Source of the DNA: Sandaracinaceae bacterium | GTDB lineage: Bacteria; Myxococcota_A; Polyangia; Polyangiales; Sandaracinaceae | NCBI GenBank assembly: GCA_019637095.1 | Contig: JAHBWG010000049.1 | Coordinates: forward strand, 1-64,000 | Direction: 5' to 3' | Length of the DNA: 64,000 nucleotides | In this document: positions 1-7,520 of the stretch, in pieces | How positions within the stretch are numbered: position 1 is the stretch's first letter | Layout: every line of letters begins with the position of its first letter | Notes under the pieces: model-generated | Databases searched by the model: none | Seen by the model: the letters and a program-made list of their open reading frames with translations, nothing else | What the model was told of the DNA's origin: nothing | Made by a program: the position numbers and the translations under genes

Positions 1-2
1 CG

Positions 3-938
3 ACGACGCCCGTCGCGTCGCGCGGCCTCGCGCCCCCGTTCGCGAGCGATCTGATCGCCGACACGCCCGCCCCGCGCGCCGCGACGCCCGCGTTCGAGGC
101 CGAGCCACTCGCCGTGAGCGCGGCGCGCGCGCTCGCCGACGTCGATCCGCCGCGCGGGCTCGCGCCAGGGCCGCTCGCGGTGGCCCCGCACCCGCGCCGC
201 TTCGTGGCCCAGTCGCCCGACTGGCGCGAGCCGGGCCGAGGCGGGCCGCCGCCCGAGTCGTCGCGGCGCCTGGCCCGCCCCGCCTCGCGCCCGGACGCGC
301 GCTCGCCGGCCTCGGCGTCCTCGCCGGGGCTCTCGCGCCACTCGCCAGCGCCCCGCACGCCGACGCCGTTCGGCGCCCCCGTCGCGACGCAGGTGAAGGG
401 CTCGCTCGTGCTGTGCGCCGTCGAGCACCTCGCGGGGCTCGGCCCGCGCGCCCTCGACCGCGTCTTCGAGCGCCTCGGCGGCACGATCTCCGAGCGCGTC
501 GCGGCGGTGAAGATGCCGATGGCGTGGGTCGGGCTCGAGGACTACGTGGCGCTGTTGCGCGCGTCGGAGCGCGAGCTCGGCACGGGCGACGGATCGCTCG
601 CGATCGACGTCGGCGTCACGACCGCCGAGCGGGAGCTCTCGACGACGCACCGGCTCTTCATGCGCACCTCCACGCCCGCCATGGCCCTCGAGCGCGTCCC
701 GCAGATCTTCCGCAGCTACCACTCGAGCGGGCGCGTCGTCGTCGACCGCGCGCCGACCGGCGGGCACCGGCTCGAGACCTCCGAGATCGAGCCCGACGCG
801 CTCGCGCACGCGATGATGTGGAGCGGCTTCTTCAAGCGAATGCTCGAGCTCGCCGGCGGCCGCGACGTGCGCGCCTCGGTGGTGACGTGCCGCGAGCGCG
901 GCGACGACCGCACGGTCACCGTCGTGCGCTGGCGCTGA
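3..938 (+). CDS. DUF2378 (TIGR02265) family protein, 5' end outside the window
   Basis: The frame is open from the left edge to the stop at 938, so the gene is incomplete and its true start is not visible. Roughly the first 130 residues seen are a Pro/Arg/Ala-rich low-complexity stretch. The last 180 residues form a folded domain that opens with QVKGSLVLCAVEHLA and closes with a VTCRERGDDRTVTVVRWR-like end. That pattern matches the myxobacterial paralogous family DUF2378/TIGR02265, whose members typically end in a Cys-Arg-Ala-Arg-Gly-Asp motif followed by a hydrophobic-Arg-Trp-Arg tail. The family's function is not established. The disordered N-terminal linker suggests another domain may lie upstream. 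The gene faces proC, with only 18 bp between the stop codons. Confidence 0.65.
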   Translation, partial: TTPVASRGLAPPFASDLIADTPAPRAATPAFEAEPLAVSAARALADVDPPRGLAPGPLAVAPHPRRFVAQSPDWREPGRGGPPPESSRRLARPASRPDARSPASASSPGLSRHSPAPRTPTPFGAPVATQVKGSLVLCAVEHLAGLGPRALDRVFERLGGTISERVAAVKMPMAWVGLEDYVALLRASERELGTGDGSLAIDVGVTTAERELSTTHRLFMRTSTPAMALERVPQIFRSYHSSGRVVVDRAPTGGHRLETSEIEPDALAHAMMWSGFFKRMLELAGGRDVRASVVTCRERGDDRTVTVVRWR

Positions 939-956
939 CGCCGCGGCGCCGGGGCT

Positions 957-1790
957 TCACCCGTCGCGCAGGCGCGTGGCCATCTGCTCGCCGAGCTGGC
1001 GGGCGCGCTCGGTCGCCGTCTCGACCGCGTTGATCAGCGTGGTGCGCAGCCCACCCGCCTCGAGCGTGTGCAGGCCCGCGATCGCCGTCCCGCCCGGGCT
1101 CGTCACCATGTCCTTGAGCATCCCCGGGTGCTCGCCCGTCTCGATCAGCAGCTTGGCCGAGCCGAGCACCGTCTGCGCGGCGAGGAGCTGCGCGGAGTCG
1201 CGCCGCAGGCCCACCTTCACGCCCGCGTCGGAGAGCGCCTCGATGATCAAGAAGATGTACGCGGGGCCCGAGCCGCTGAGCCCGGTCACCGCGTCGAGCA
1301 GCCCCTCCTCCAGGATGACCGTGATGCCCACCGAGTCGAAGAGCCGCTTGGCGAGGTAGATGTCCTCCTCGCGCGCGTGCCGCCCCGGCGCGATCGCGGT
1401 CGCGCCCGCGTCGACGAGCGCGGGCGTGTTCGGCATCGTGCGGATCACGCGCGTGCCCTCGGGCAGCCGCGCCTCGATCGCCTCGATCGGGACGCCCGCC
1501 GCGATCGAGACGACGAGCGCGTCGCCGACGTCCGCCGCGACCTCGGGCAGCACCTTGTCGAACACCTGCGGCTTGACGCTGAGCACCACGACGTCCGCCC
1601 AGGCGCACGCCTCGCCCACCTTGGCGCCGACGCGCACGCCGTGCTCCTCCGAGAGCTCGCGCAGCCGCTCCGGGCGCACGTCCACGGCCCAGATCGCCTC
1701 CGGCGCCGCCGCGCCCGCGTGCAGGAGCCCCTTGATGAGCGCGCCGGCCATGTTGCCCGCGCCGATGAACGCGATCCTCCGCTCCGTCAT
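957..1790 (-). CDS. proC: Pyrroline-5-carboxylate reductase
   Basis: ProC catalyses the last step of proline synthesis, the NAD(P)H-dependent reduction of 1-pyrroline-5-carboxylate, in the cytoplasm. The 277-residue product starts MTERRIAFIGAGNMAGALI, a Rossmann GxGxMA nucleotide-binding loop. It has the family C-terminal segment around residues 215-260 with TVLGSAKLL, HPGMLKDMVTSPGGTAIAGL and ALEAGG-like residues, and normal length. The start is the ATG at 1790. It overlaps the stop of the upstream cysteine-rich lipoprotein gene in an ATGA, so the two are probably translationally coupled. That partner is unusual for proC. An in-frame start farther upstream would add a basic tail that lies inside the lipoprotein gene, so it was rejected. 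Confidence 0.95.
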   Translation of the reverse strand: MTERRIAFIGAGNMAGALIKGLLHAGAAAPEAIWAVDVRPERLRELSEEHGVRVGAKVGEACAWADVVVLSVKPQVFDKVLPEVAADVGDALVVSIAAGVPIEAIEARLPEGTRVIRTMPNTPALVDAGATAIAPGRHAREEDIYLAKRLFDSVGITVILEEGLLDAVTGLSGSGPAYIFLIIEALSDAGVKVGLRRDSAQLLAAQTVLGSAKLLIETGEHPGMLKDMVTSPGGTAIAGLHTLEAGGLRTTLINAVETATERARQLGEQMATRLRDG

Positions 1791-3583
1791 GGCCGCCTGC
1801 ACCGCCAGTCCCCCGCGCCCGCGCTCGACTCCGCGCAGCCGAGGCCGTCGTCGCAGTCGTTGTTGTAGTCGCACTCGCCGCCCTCGGGCACCGCGGTGCA
1901 GCGCTCGGTCGACATGTCACAGGTCATCCGCCCGCAGCAGTCCGCCGCGGTTCGGCAGCGCACGCCGCGATCGACGCAGCACGAGTGCGTCCCCGCGCGC
2001 AGCGCCCGCGCGCAGCGCAGCGCGCCGCAGCAGGCGTTGGCGTCGGGGCGCATCACCGTCGGATCACACGTCTCGGTCTCGCGCCGGCACCCCATCCCGT
2101 CCTGACAGGAGCCGGCGAGGCAGATGTCGCCATCGCAACACTCGATGTCGCGATCGCACAGCCCCGCGCGCTCGATGCACTGGCACTCGTTGTCGCGGCA
2201 GAGCATCCGTCCACAGCAATCCTCGTTGCTGTCGCACGAGGTGCTGCCGCCGGCGCAGCACTGCCGCACCGGGGGCGCCGTCGGCTCGGTCCGCGTCTCG
2301 CTGCACGAGAGCCCCGAGCAGCACTCGGTCGAGACCATGCACGCCTCGCGCTCGTCCTTGCACATCATCATCGTCGGCGTCGGGCGGCACATGAAGGTCT
2401 GGCACGTGCTGCCCTCGCAGCACTCGCTCGAGTCGAGGCAGAACGAGCCGTCGCGCCCGCACGCGCACTGCCCGTCGCCACCGCAGAACATCAGGCCGCA
2501 GCAGTCGAGCGAGTTCTCGCACGAGCCGCCCTGCCCCATGCAGCACCGCGGGATGAGGGGCGCCGGCCGGCACACCGAGCCCGCGCAGCACTGCTGCCCG
2601 GGCAGCAGGCCCCCGAGCAGGCACGTGAGGCTCGGGCCGCGGCAGTCCGTGCAGTTGCCGAACTGACAGTGGAACGAGCCCTCGCACGCGCCGCTCGAGC
2701 CGCCGAGGTCGCAGCACATCTGTCCGTCGCGGCCGCAGTCGCCCGGCGGCGTCTCGCACAGGCCGCCGGCCTCCGTGCGCCGATCGCACACGAGCCCCGG
2801 ATCGCACGTCCCGCGCGGGCCGCACGGGGCGCCCATGAAGCCCGAGTCGTCGGGCCGCAGGCAGGTGCCGCCGCGGCACACGAGCGCGCCGGAGCAGTCG
2901 GTCGGCGAGCCGCCGGCGCCCGGACAACACGGCCGGTCGATCTCGCCGCACGCCATCGACGGATCCGCGTTCACGCACGTCGCGGTCGTCACGTCGCACG
3001 CGAGCGAGCGCGACGTGCACGGGCTCGATCCGTCGCAGCAGCGGTCGCCCATCCCGCCGCAGCGCGTGCACATCCCCTCGACGCACACCGCCTCGTCGCG
3101 GCAGGTGAAGCCCGCGCAGCACCGCTGGCCCGGGCGGCCGCACGTGTCCGGCATCGCGTCGACGTCGCCGGGCGCCGAGCACACGCCGGCAGAGCAGATG
3201 AGCCCGTCGCAGCAGTCGGACGAGCCCGAGCAGCTCGCGGTGCGCGGCGCGCAGCAGCGGCTCGCCTGGCACGCGAGCCCGCGACAGCAGTCCGAGGCCG
3301 CGTCACACGACGCGCCCGAGCCCGCGGCGACGCAGCACACGTCACCGCGCCCGCACTCGAGGCCCAGCTCGCAGATGCGCCCGGGATTGCAGCAGTCTCC
3401 GCCGGCCGTGCCGCACGGGCCGCTCCCGGGCGGCACCATCCCGTCGCGCCCGGGCACCGTCCCGTCCGGCAGCGAGCCGTCCATCCCGGCGACCGAGCCG
3501 TCGGGGCTGCCTCCCGGGTTGTCCGCACAGCCCGCCACGCCCGAGAGGGCCGCCGCGAGCAAGCAAGCGCGCAGGTACTGCAT
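1787..3583 (-). CDS. Cysteine-rich repeat lipoprotein
   Basis: This 598-residue exported protein begins MQYLRACLLAAALSGVAGCAD, a signal peptide ending in a lipobox (VAGC). An Asp/Gly/Pro-rich linker follows. The rest, about residues 45-590, is a chain of short cysteine modules. A typical unit has a Cys, four to six residues, Ser-Asp-Cys-Cys, a residue, Gly-Leu-x-Cys, then a closing Cys or Cys-Cys. About twenty Cys-Cys pairs can be counted. The spacing resembles knottin or Dickkopf-like disulfide modules, but no catalytic motif is visible. Such proteins are common, and uncharacterised, on myxobacterial cell surfaces. It lies 83 bp behind the FecR gene and overlaps proC by 4 bp, so it may belong to the sigma/FecR operon. 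The ATG at 3583 is chosen because it directly precedes the signal peptide. Confidence 0.8.
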   Translation of the reverse strand: MQYLRACLLAAALSGVAGCADNPGGSPDGSVAGMDGSLPDGTVPGRDGMVPPGSGPCGTAGGDCCNPGRICELGLECGRGDVCCVAAGSGASCDAASDCCRGLACQASRCCAPRTASCSGSSDCCDGLICSAGVCSAPGDVDAMPDTCGRPGQRCCAGFTCRDEAVCVEGMCTRCGGMGDRCCDGSSPCTSRSLACDVTTATCVNADPSMACGEIDRPCCPGAGGSPTDCSGALVCRGGTCLRPDDSGFMGAPCGPRGTCDPGLVCDRRTEAGGLCETPPGDCGRDGQMCCDLGGSSGACEGSFHCQFGNCTDCRGPSLTCLLGGLLPGQQCCAGSVCRPAPLIPRCCMGQGGSCENSLDCCGLMFCGGDGQCACGRDGSFCLDSSECCEGSTCQTFMCRPTPTMMMCKDEREACMVSTECCSGLSCSETRTEPTAPPVRQCCAGGSTSCDSNEDCCGRMLCRDNECQCIERAGLCDRDIECCDGDICLAGSCQDGMGCRRETETCDPTVMRPDANACCGALRCARALRAGTHSCCVDRGVRCRTAADCCGRMTCDMSTERCTAVPEGGECDYNNDCDDGLGCAESSAGAGDWRCRRP

Positions 3584-3666
3584 GCGCCCGATCCTAGCAG
3601 GCCCGGGCCCGTGTCCGCAGCCTGCTCCCGCGAGCCGTTGCCCGCCGTCGCGACGCGAGCGTCCTT

Positions 3667-5121
3667 TCACTGCCCCGCGTACGCGCGCATCGCGTCCGCG
3701 TCGGCGCCGTCGGGGAACGCGCGCACGTACTCGGCCGCGACCGACGCGGCCTCCTCGCGCCGACCGAGGCGCGACAGGAGCTGCACCTCGAGCGCGAGCC
3801 CGCGCTCGCGCAGCACCGAGCGCGGCGCCGCGACGCCCGCGGCGCGCAGCGCGCGCAGCGCGCCCGCCGGATCGCCGAGCTCGCCCGCGCGCAACCGCGC
3901 CTCGAGGAACCCCGCCTGCTGCCGGCGCGGCGCCGGCAGCGCCTGCGCGGCGCGCCCGTACGCCTCGGCCGCGTCCTCGAGTCGGCCGAGCGCGCGGAGG
4001 GCGTCCGCCTCGACCATACGCCACGCCTCCCCGCGGCCCTGCGCGAGCGCCTCGCTCGCGAGCGCGAGCGCGTCGGCGGCGCCTCCGCGCGCGATCAGCG
4101 CGCGCGCGCTCGTCGGGGTCGGCGCGGGGATCGCTTCCAGAGCCGGCTCCGGTGCCTGCTCTGGTGCCTGCTCTGGCGCCGTCGCTTCGCGCGACCGCTC
4201 GCCGCGCGGGCCGCGGGCCGCCTCGGGCGACGGAGCGAGCGCGAGCGGCTCGCGCCGCGCGACCTCGGGTCCCGCCTCGTCCCCGTCCTCTGCGCTCGCG
4301 ATCGGTCCCGGCGCGCGGCGCGCCGCCGCCGCCTCGCGCCCCTCGTCGGCGAGCGCGTCCTCGCCGATCTCACCGGCCCCGAGGTGCGCGACCTCGCCGG
4401 CCTCGACGACGCGCGCGCGCCCTTCCCCGCGCACGCGCACCGCGCCCTCGTAGACCCAGACCGTCGTCGCGCCCTCCGCGGCGCGCACGCTGAACACGGT
4501 GCCGAGCACCTCGACCTCCGCGTTCGGCGTCGTGACGTGGAAGCGCCCGCGCTCGATGCGGCGGACGTCGAAGAGCATCGACCCGCCGCCCAGCCGCACG
4601 CGGCGCACGCGCGGCTCCTCGAGCGCCACATCGAAGCGCGCGCCGGACGCGGCCATCAGCCGATCGCCGGTCGGCAGATCGAGCCCCGTGGGCTCGACGG
4701 CGTCGCTCGGCGCGCGCTCCTCGCGCGGCTCGAGCGGGCTCGCGGGCGGCGCGGGCTCGCTCGCGCCGCGCTCCGCGACGGGCGCCGGCGCCTCACCGGG
4801 ATCGAGCACCGCGAGGGTCACCGCCGCCGCCGCGCCCATCGCCGCGAGCGCCGCGACGCCGCTCACGCGCCACAGCGTCCAGCGCCGGTGCCGCGCCCCG
4901 CCCGTCACCGCCGCGTGCTGCACGAGCGCGCGGAGCTCGCGCTCCGTCAGCGCGTCCGGCTCCGCGCCCTGCGCCGAGGCGAGCAGGCCGTCGAGCGCCG
5001 CGCCGCGCGGCGCCGCGCTCCGTCGGCGCGCCTCGGCGACGAGCGCGTCCGTCGCCCCGTCGTCGAGGGCGGCCGGCGCCGCGTCGCGCGCCGCGTCGAG
5101 GAGCCGATCGAGCTCACTCAT
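3667..5121 (-). CDS. FecR-like membrane regulator with C-terminal TPR-like region (putative anti-sigma factor)
   Basis: The product is about 484 residues. Residues 1-80 are helical and probably cytoplasmic. One transmembrane segment follows near residues 82-105 (VSGVAALAAMGAAAAVTLAVL). A FecR domain spans about residues 150-240 and includes RFHVTTPNAEVEVLGTVFSV and VWVYEGAVRV. After a low-complexity linker, the last 140 residues look like TPR helices. FecR domains typically sit in the periplasm and transmit signals to a partner ECF sigma factor. The sigma gene lies directly upstream and overlaps this one by 8 bp (5114-5121), which supports a sigma/anti-sigma pair. The ATG at 5121 has a GGAGG ribosome site six bases ahead. 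A GTG two codons upstream is less well placed. Confidence 0.8.
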   Translation of the reverse strand: MSELDRLLDAARDAAPAALDDGATDALVAEARRRSAAPRGAALDGLLASAQGAEPDALTERELRALVQHAAVTGGARHRRWTLWRVSGVAALAAMGAAAAVTLAVLDPGEAPAPVAERGASEPAPPASPLEPREERAPSDAVEPTGLDLPTGDRLMAASGARFDVALEEPRVRRVRLGGGSMLFDVRRIERGRFHVTTPNAEVEVLGTVFSVRAAEGATTVWVYEGAVRVRGEGRARVVEAGEVAHLGAGEIGEDALADEGREAAAARRAPGPIASAEDGDEAGPEVARREPLALAPSPEAARGPRGERSREATAPEQAPEQAPEPALEAIPAPTPTSARALIARGGAADALALASEALAQGRGEAWRMVEADALRALGRLEDAAEAYGRAAQALPAPRRQQAGFLEARLRAGELGDPAGALRALRAAGVAAPRSVLRERGLALEVQLLSRLGRREEAASVAAEYVRAFPDGADADAMRAYAGQ

Positions 5122-5719
5122 GGCCACCTCCGAGCTCCTCGTCGCCGGCGAGCAGCGCCTCGAGGTCCTGCCGCGCGCGGCACACGAGGCTGCGCATCGC
5201 GTTGGCCGAGACGCCGAGCACGTCGGCCGCCTCCGCGGGGGTCAGCTCCTCCACCGCGCAGAGCACGAACGCCGCGCGCCGGCGCTCCGGGAGCTGCGCG
5301 AGCGCGACGTGCAACCGCGCGAGCGCGCGCCGCGCCGCGACCTGCCGCTCCGGATCGGGGCCGCCCGAAGGCTCGATCGCGAGCTCCTCGCGCCGCCGCT
5401 TGTAGTAGCGGAAGGACGTGCGCAGCGTGATCCGCCGCGCCAGCGTCGCGAGGCTCGAGCGCCCCTCGAAGCGGTGCAGCGCGCCCGCGATCTCGCCGAG
5501 CGCGTCCTGCGCCGCGTCGTCGAGATCGTCGCGCGGGCCGAGGTGGAAGAGCATCCAGCGCCGCACCTCGGGCACGAGCTCGCGGAGCACGCGATCGATG
5601 ACGACGTCATCGCGCGAGCGCAGGCGCTCGACGAGCTCCGCGAGCAGGCGCCGCTCGGGCAGCGAGTCGGCGTGGGGCGAGAGCGTCGAGAGCGACGGCG
5701 CGAGGGCGAGCGCGCTCAT
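5114..5719 (-). CDS. ECF-type RNA polymerase sigma factor
   Basis: The 201-residue protein has sigma region 2 at about residues 35-105, including DDLDDAAQDALGEIAGALHRF and a basic RYYKRRREE end. Region 4 covers about residues 130-195 with LPERRRAAFVLCAVEELT and a helix-turn-helix AAEAADVLGVSANAMRSLVCRAR-like stretch. Region 3 is absent, as expected for an ECF factor. It should redirect RNA polymerase in response to the FecR-like protein encoded next. Its ATG overlaps the stop of the upstream outer-membrane-type gene in an ATGA (5716-5719), and its end overlaps the FecR gene, so all three should be co-expressed. Its target promoters cannot be named from this window. Confidence 0.88.
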   Translation of the reverse strand: MSALALAPSLSTLSPHADSLPERRLLAELVERLRSRDDVVIDRVLRELVPEVRRWMLFHLGPRDDLDDAAQDALGEIAGALHRFEGRSSLATLARRITLRTSFRYYKRRREELAIEPSGGPDPERQVAARRALARLHVALAQLPERRRAAFVLCAVEELTPAEAADVLGVSANAMRSLVCRARQDLEALLAGDEELGGGHE

Positions 5720-6753
5720 TCGAAGCTCGCGAGGACGGAGAAGGTGGGCGTGACGTCGAACGCGTCGCCGAGCGCGAGGTCGGTCCACCCGATGTCGACG
5801 TCGGTGCGCAGGAAGAGCCGCAGCCACCCCTCGACCGGGAGGGCGAGCGCGAGGTAGGTGCCCGCCGAGACCTGGACGCGCGGACCGCTCGAGAAGAACA
5901 CCTCGCCGCCGGGGAAGAACGTCTGCACCTCGCTGACCCCGCGGCTGCCGGCGCAGCCGCGCACGCCGCCGTGGAAGCCGACGTACTCGCGCGCGGTCGC
6001 CGCGCCGAGCTCGAGGCACGTGCGCCCGACCACCTGCACGCCGCCCCCGCCCGCGGGCGAGTTCTCCGCGTAGAACCCGAGGTCGTGGAGGATCGACGCC
6101 TCGAACCAGGCGTAGCGCATCGAGATGCCGCCGCGCACCGCCCCGCCCGGGCTCAGGTTCCCGTCGAACAGCCCGAACGTCGCGAGCCCGAGGCGTCCCG
6201 ACCAACGCGCGCGCGGCCCCTCGGGAGCGCGGGCCGGCGCGGCGTGCTCCTCCGCGGGCGCGCCGAGCGCGCCCGAGGCCGTCGGCGCCGCGGCCGGCTC
6301 GGTCGCTGGCGCGACGACGACGACCGGCGCGGGCAGCGCGCCGTCGAGCAAGCTCACCACGATGAGCGCGACGGTCCGGGGATCCGCGCCGCCCGCGAGC
6401 GGTACGACCCGCGCCCGCTCGTCGCTCGGTCCGACCAGCCGCACGCGGAAGTCGGACCCGCGCGCGTCGACCCACACGGCCGCGTCGGCGCCGTGCGCGA
6501 GCGCGAGGCGCTGCGCCTCCGCGTCGCCGAGCAGCGGCGTCGCCGCCTCGGGCGCCGCCGCGGCGACCACGACCATGTCGCGCGGCGCGAGCTCGAGCTG
6601 GAGCGCGGCCGTCCACTCCGCGCGGACGGCGTCGGGCGCGAGCAGGACGACGCGCCCGGAGACCGCCGGCGGCTCGGCCTGGGCCGAGGCGACGCTCGCG
6701 CCGGCGCCGAGGAGGACGAGGAGAGAGCCGAGGAGACGAAGGTGGTGTCGCAT
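5716..6753 (-). CDS. Secreted, probably outer-membrane beta-barrel protein in a sigma factor operon
   Basis: The 345-residue product has a signal peptide (MRHHLRLLGSLLVLLGAG to about ASAQ). An alpha/beta region of about 130 residues follows, then a Pro/Ala-rich linker near 155-185. The C-terminal 155 residues have alternating aromatic and Gly-rich strands such as ARWSGRLGLATFGLFDG and a terminal Phe-containing strand (FSVLASFE), as in outer membrane barrels. No specific family was recognised. It is the first gene of the minus-strand run and is coupled by a 4-bp overlap to the ECF sigma gene. It could be the surface sensor or a structural target of that regulon; this is inference. The ATG at 6753 is favoured because it starts the signal peptide. 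Confidence 0.6.
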   Translation of the reverse strand: MRHHLRLLGSLLVLLGAGASVASAQAEPPAVSGRVVLLAPDAVRAEWTAALQLELAPRDMVVVAAAAPEAATPLLGDAEAQRLALAHGADAAVWVDARGSDFRVRLVGPSDERARVVPLAGGADPRTVALIVVSLLDGALPAPVVVVAPATEPAAAPTASGALGAPAEEHAAPARAPEGPRARWSGRLGLATFGLFDGNLSPGGAVRGGISMRYAWFEASILHDLGFYAENSPAGGGGVQVVGRTCLELGAATAREYVGFHGGVRGCAGSRGVSEVQTFFPGGEVFFSSGPRVQVSAGTYLALALPVEGWLRLFLRTDVDIGWTDLALGDAFDVTPTFSVLASFE

Positions 6754-6813
6754 GGAGTCGCTCGGCCCGCGTCGCGCGCCGTCGCCCCCTAGTGGCGCCG
6801 GCTCCCTCGAACA

Positions 6814-6868
6814 TTGCACGCGCGCCGCACGAAACGCCCGCGCCGAGAAAATCGCGCGCCGCGTGCAA
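6814..6868. promoter_or_regulatory. 9-bp inverted repeat between divergent genes, candidate operator
   Basis: TTGCACGCG at 6814-6822 is matched by its exact reverse complement CGCGTGCAA at 6860-6868, with 37 bp between. The pair lies in the 183-bp spacer between the divergent starts at 6753 (sigma operon) and 6937 (lipoprotein). Half-sites about 46 bp centre to centre could bind a dimer on each arm or support looping. No regulator is identified and no clear -35/-10 pair was seen. Confidence 0.25.
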
Positions 6869-6936
6869 CGTCGGCCGGGCTCACCCGCACTGAGGCCTCG
6901 AACGACACGGCCCACGGTGGCCAGAGGGAGAGACAG

Positions 6937-7509
6937 ATGTCGAGGATCGCAACCAACAAGAGGTGGCTCGAGGCCACCGGGCTCGCGCTGGTCGCGCTCG
7001 GGGCGGGCGGCTGCGAGCTGCTGCCGGGCCTGATCGCGGGCGGCGGATCGGAGCCCACGCCGTTCAGCACCGCGCCGCTCAGCGTCGTCGTCGAGAGCGC
7101 GGAGGGCCAGCTCGACGGCGTCGAGCTCGCGCCGGACCGCCTCGTCGCGTTCGGCAGCCGCTTCAGCTCGAACCTCCAGTTCGACCTCAACGAGCTCGAC
7201 ACGAACACCCTGATCCAGGTCTCGCTGCCGAGCGCGGACCGCTCCGACGAGAACCCGTACTTCTTCGACTCCGAGGGCCCCGGCGGCGGGACCGTGCCTC
7301 CCGACGGAATCGGGTTCGAGGAGCCGGGGCGGTTCGAGCCCGGCGAGGCCGTCATCTTCGCGTGCGGCGTGGCGAGCGACTGCCGGCAAGCGGAGGACTT
7401 CACCGTCGAGATCGCGCAGCTCGCCGAGGGGCGCGCCGTGGTCATCGAGGGCGCCTTCGGCGGCGACGACCGCGTCCGCGTCACCATGAGCTACCGCGAA
7501 GAGCGCTGA
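6937..7509 (+). CDS. Small lipoprotein of unknown function
   Basis: The 190-residue protein starts MSRIATNKRWLEATGLALVALGAGGCELLPG, a signal peptide that ends near a lipobox-like AGGC cysteine. The mature part is acidic and beta-rich. It has Cys-Gly-Val-Ala-Ser-Asp-Cys near residue 145, possibly a disulfide, and no recognised domain. A purine-rich ribosome site (gggagaga) precedes the ATG at 6937. It is followed after 11 bp by the di-haem peroxidase-like lipoprotein gene, so the two are probably one transcription unit and both products face the periplasm. A role in the same redox process is plausible but is not shown by the sequence. Confidence 0.7.
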   Translation: MSRIATNKRWLEATGLALVALGAGGCELLPGLIAGGGSEPTPFSTAPLSVVVESAEGQLDGVELAPDRLVAFGSRFSSNLQFDLNELDTNTLIQVSLPSADRSDENPYFFDSEGPGGGTVPPDGIGFEEPGRFEPGEAVIFACGVASDCRQAEDFTVEIAQLAEGRAVVIEGAFGGDDRVRVTMSYREER

Positions 7510-7520
7510 GCGGAGAGGCG

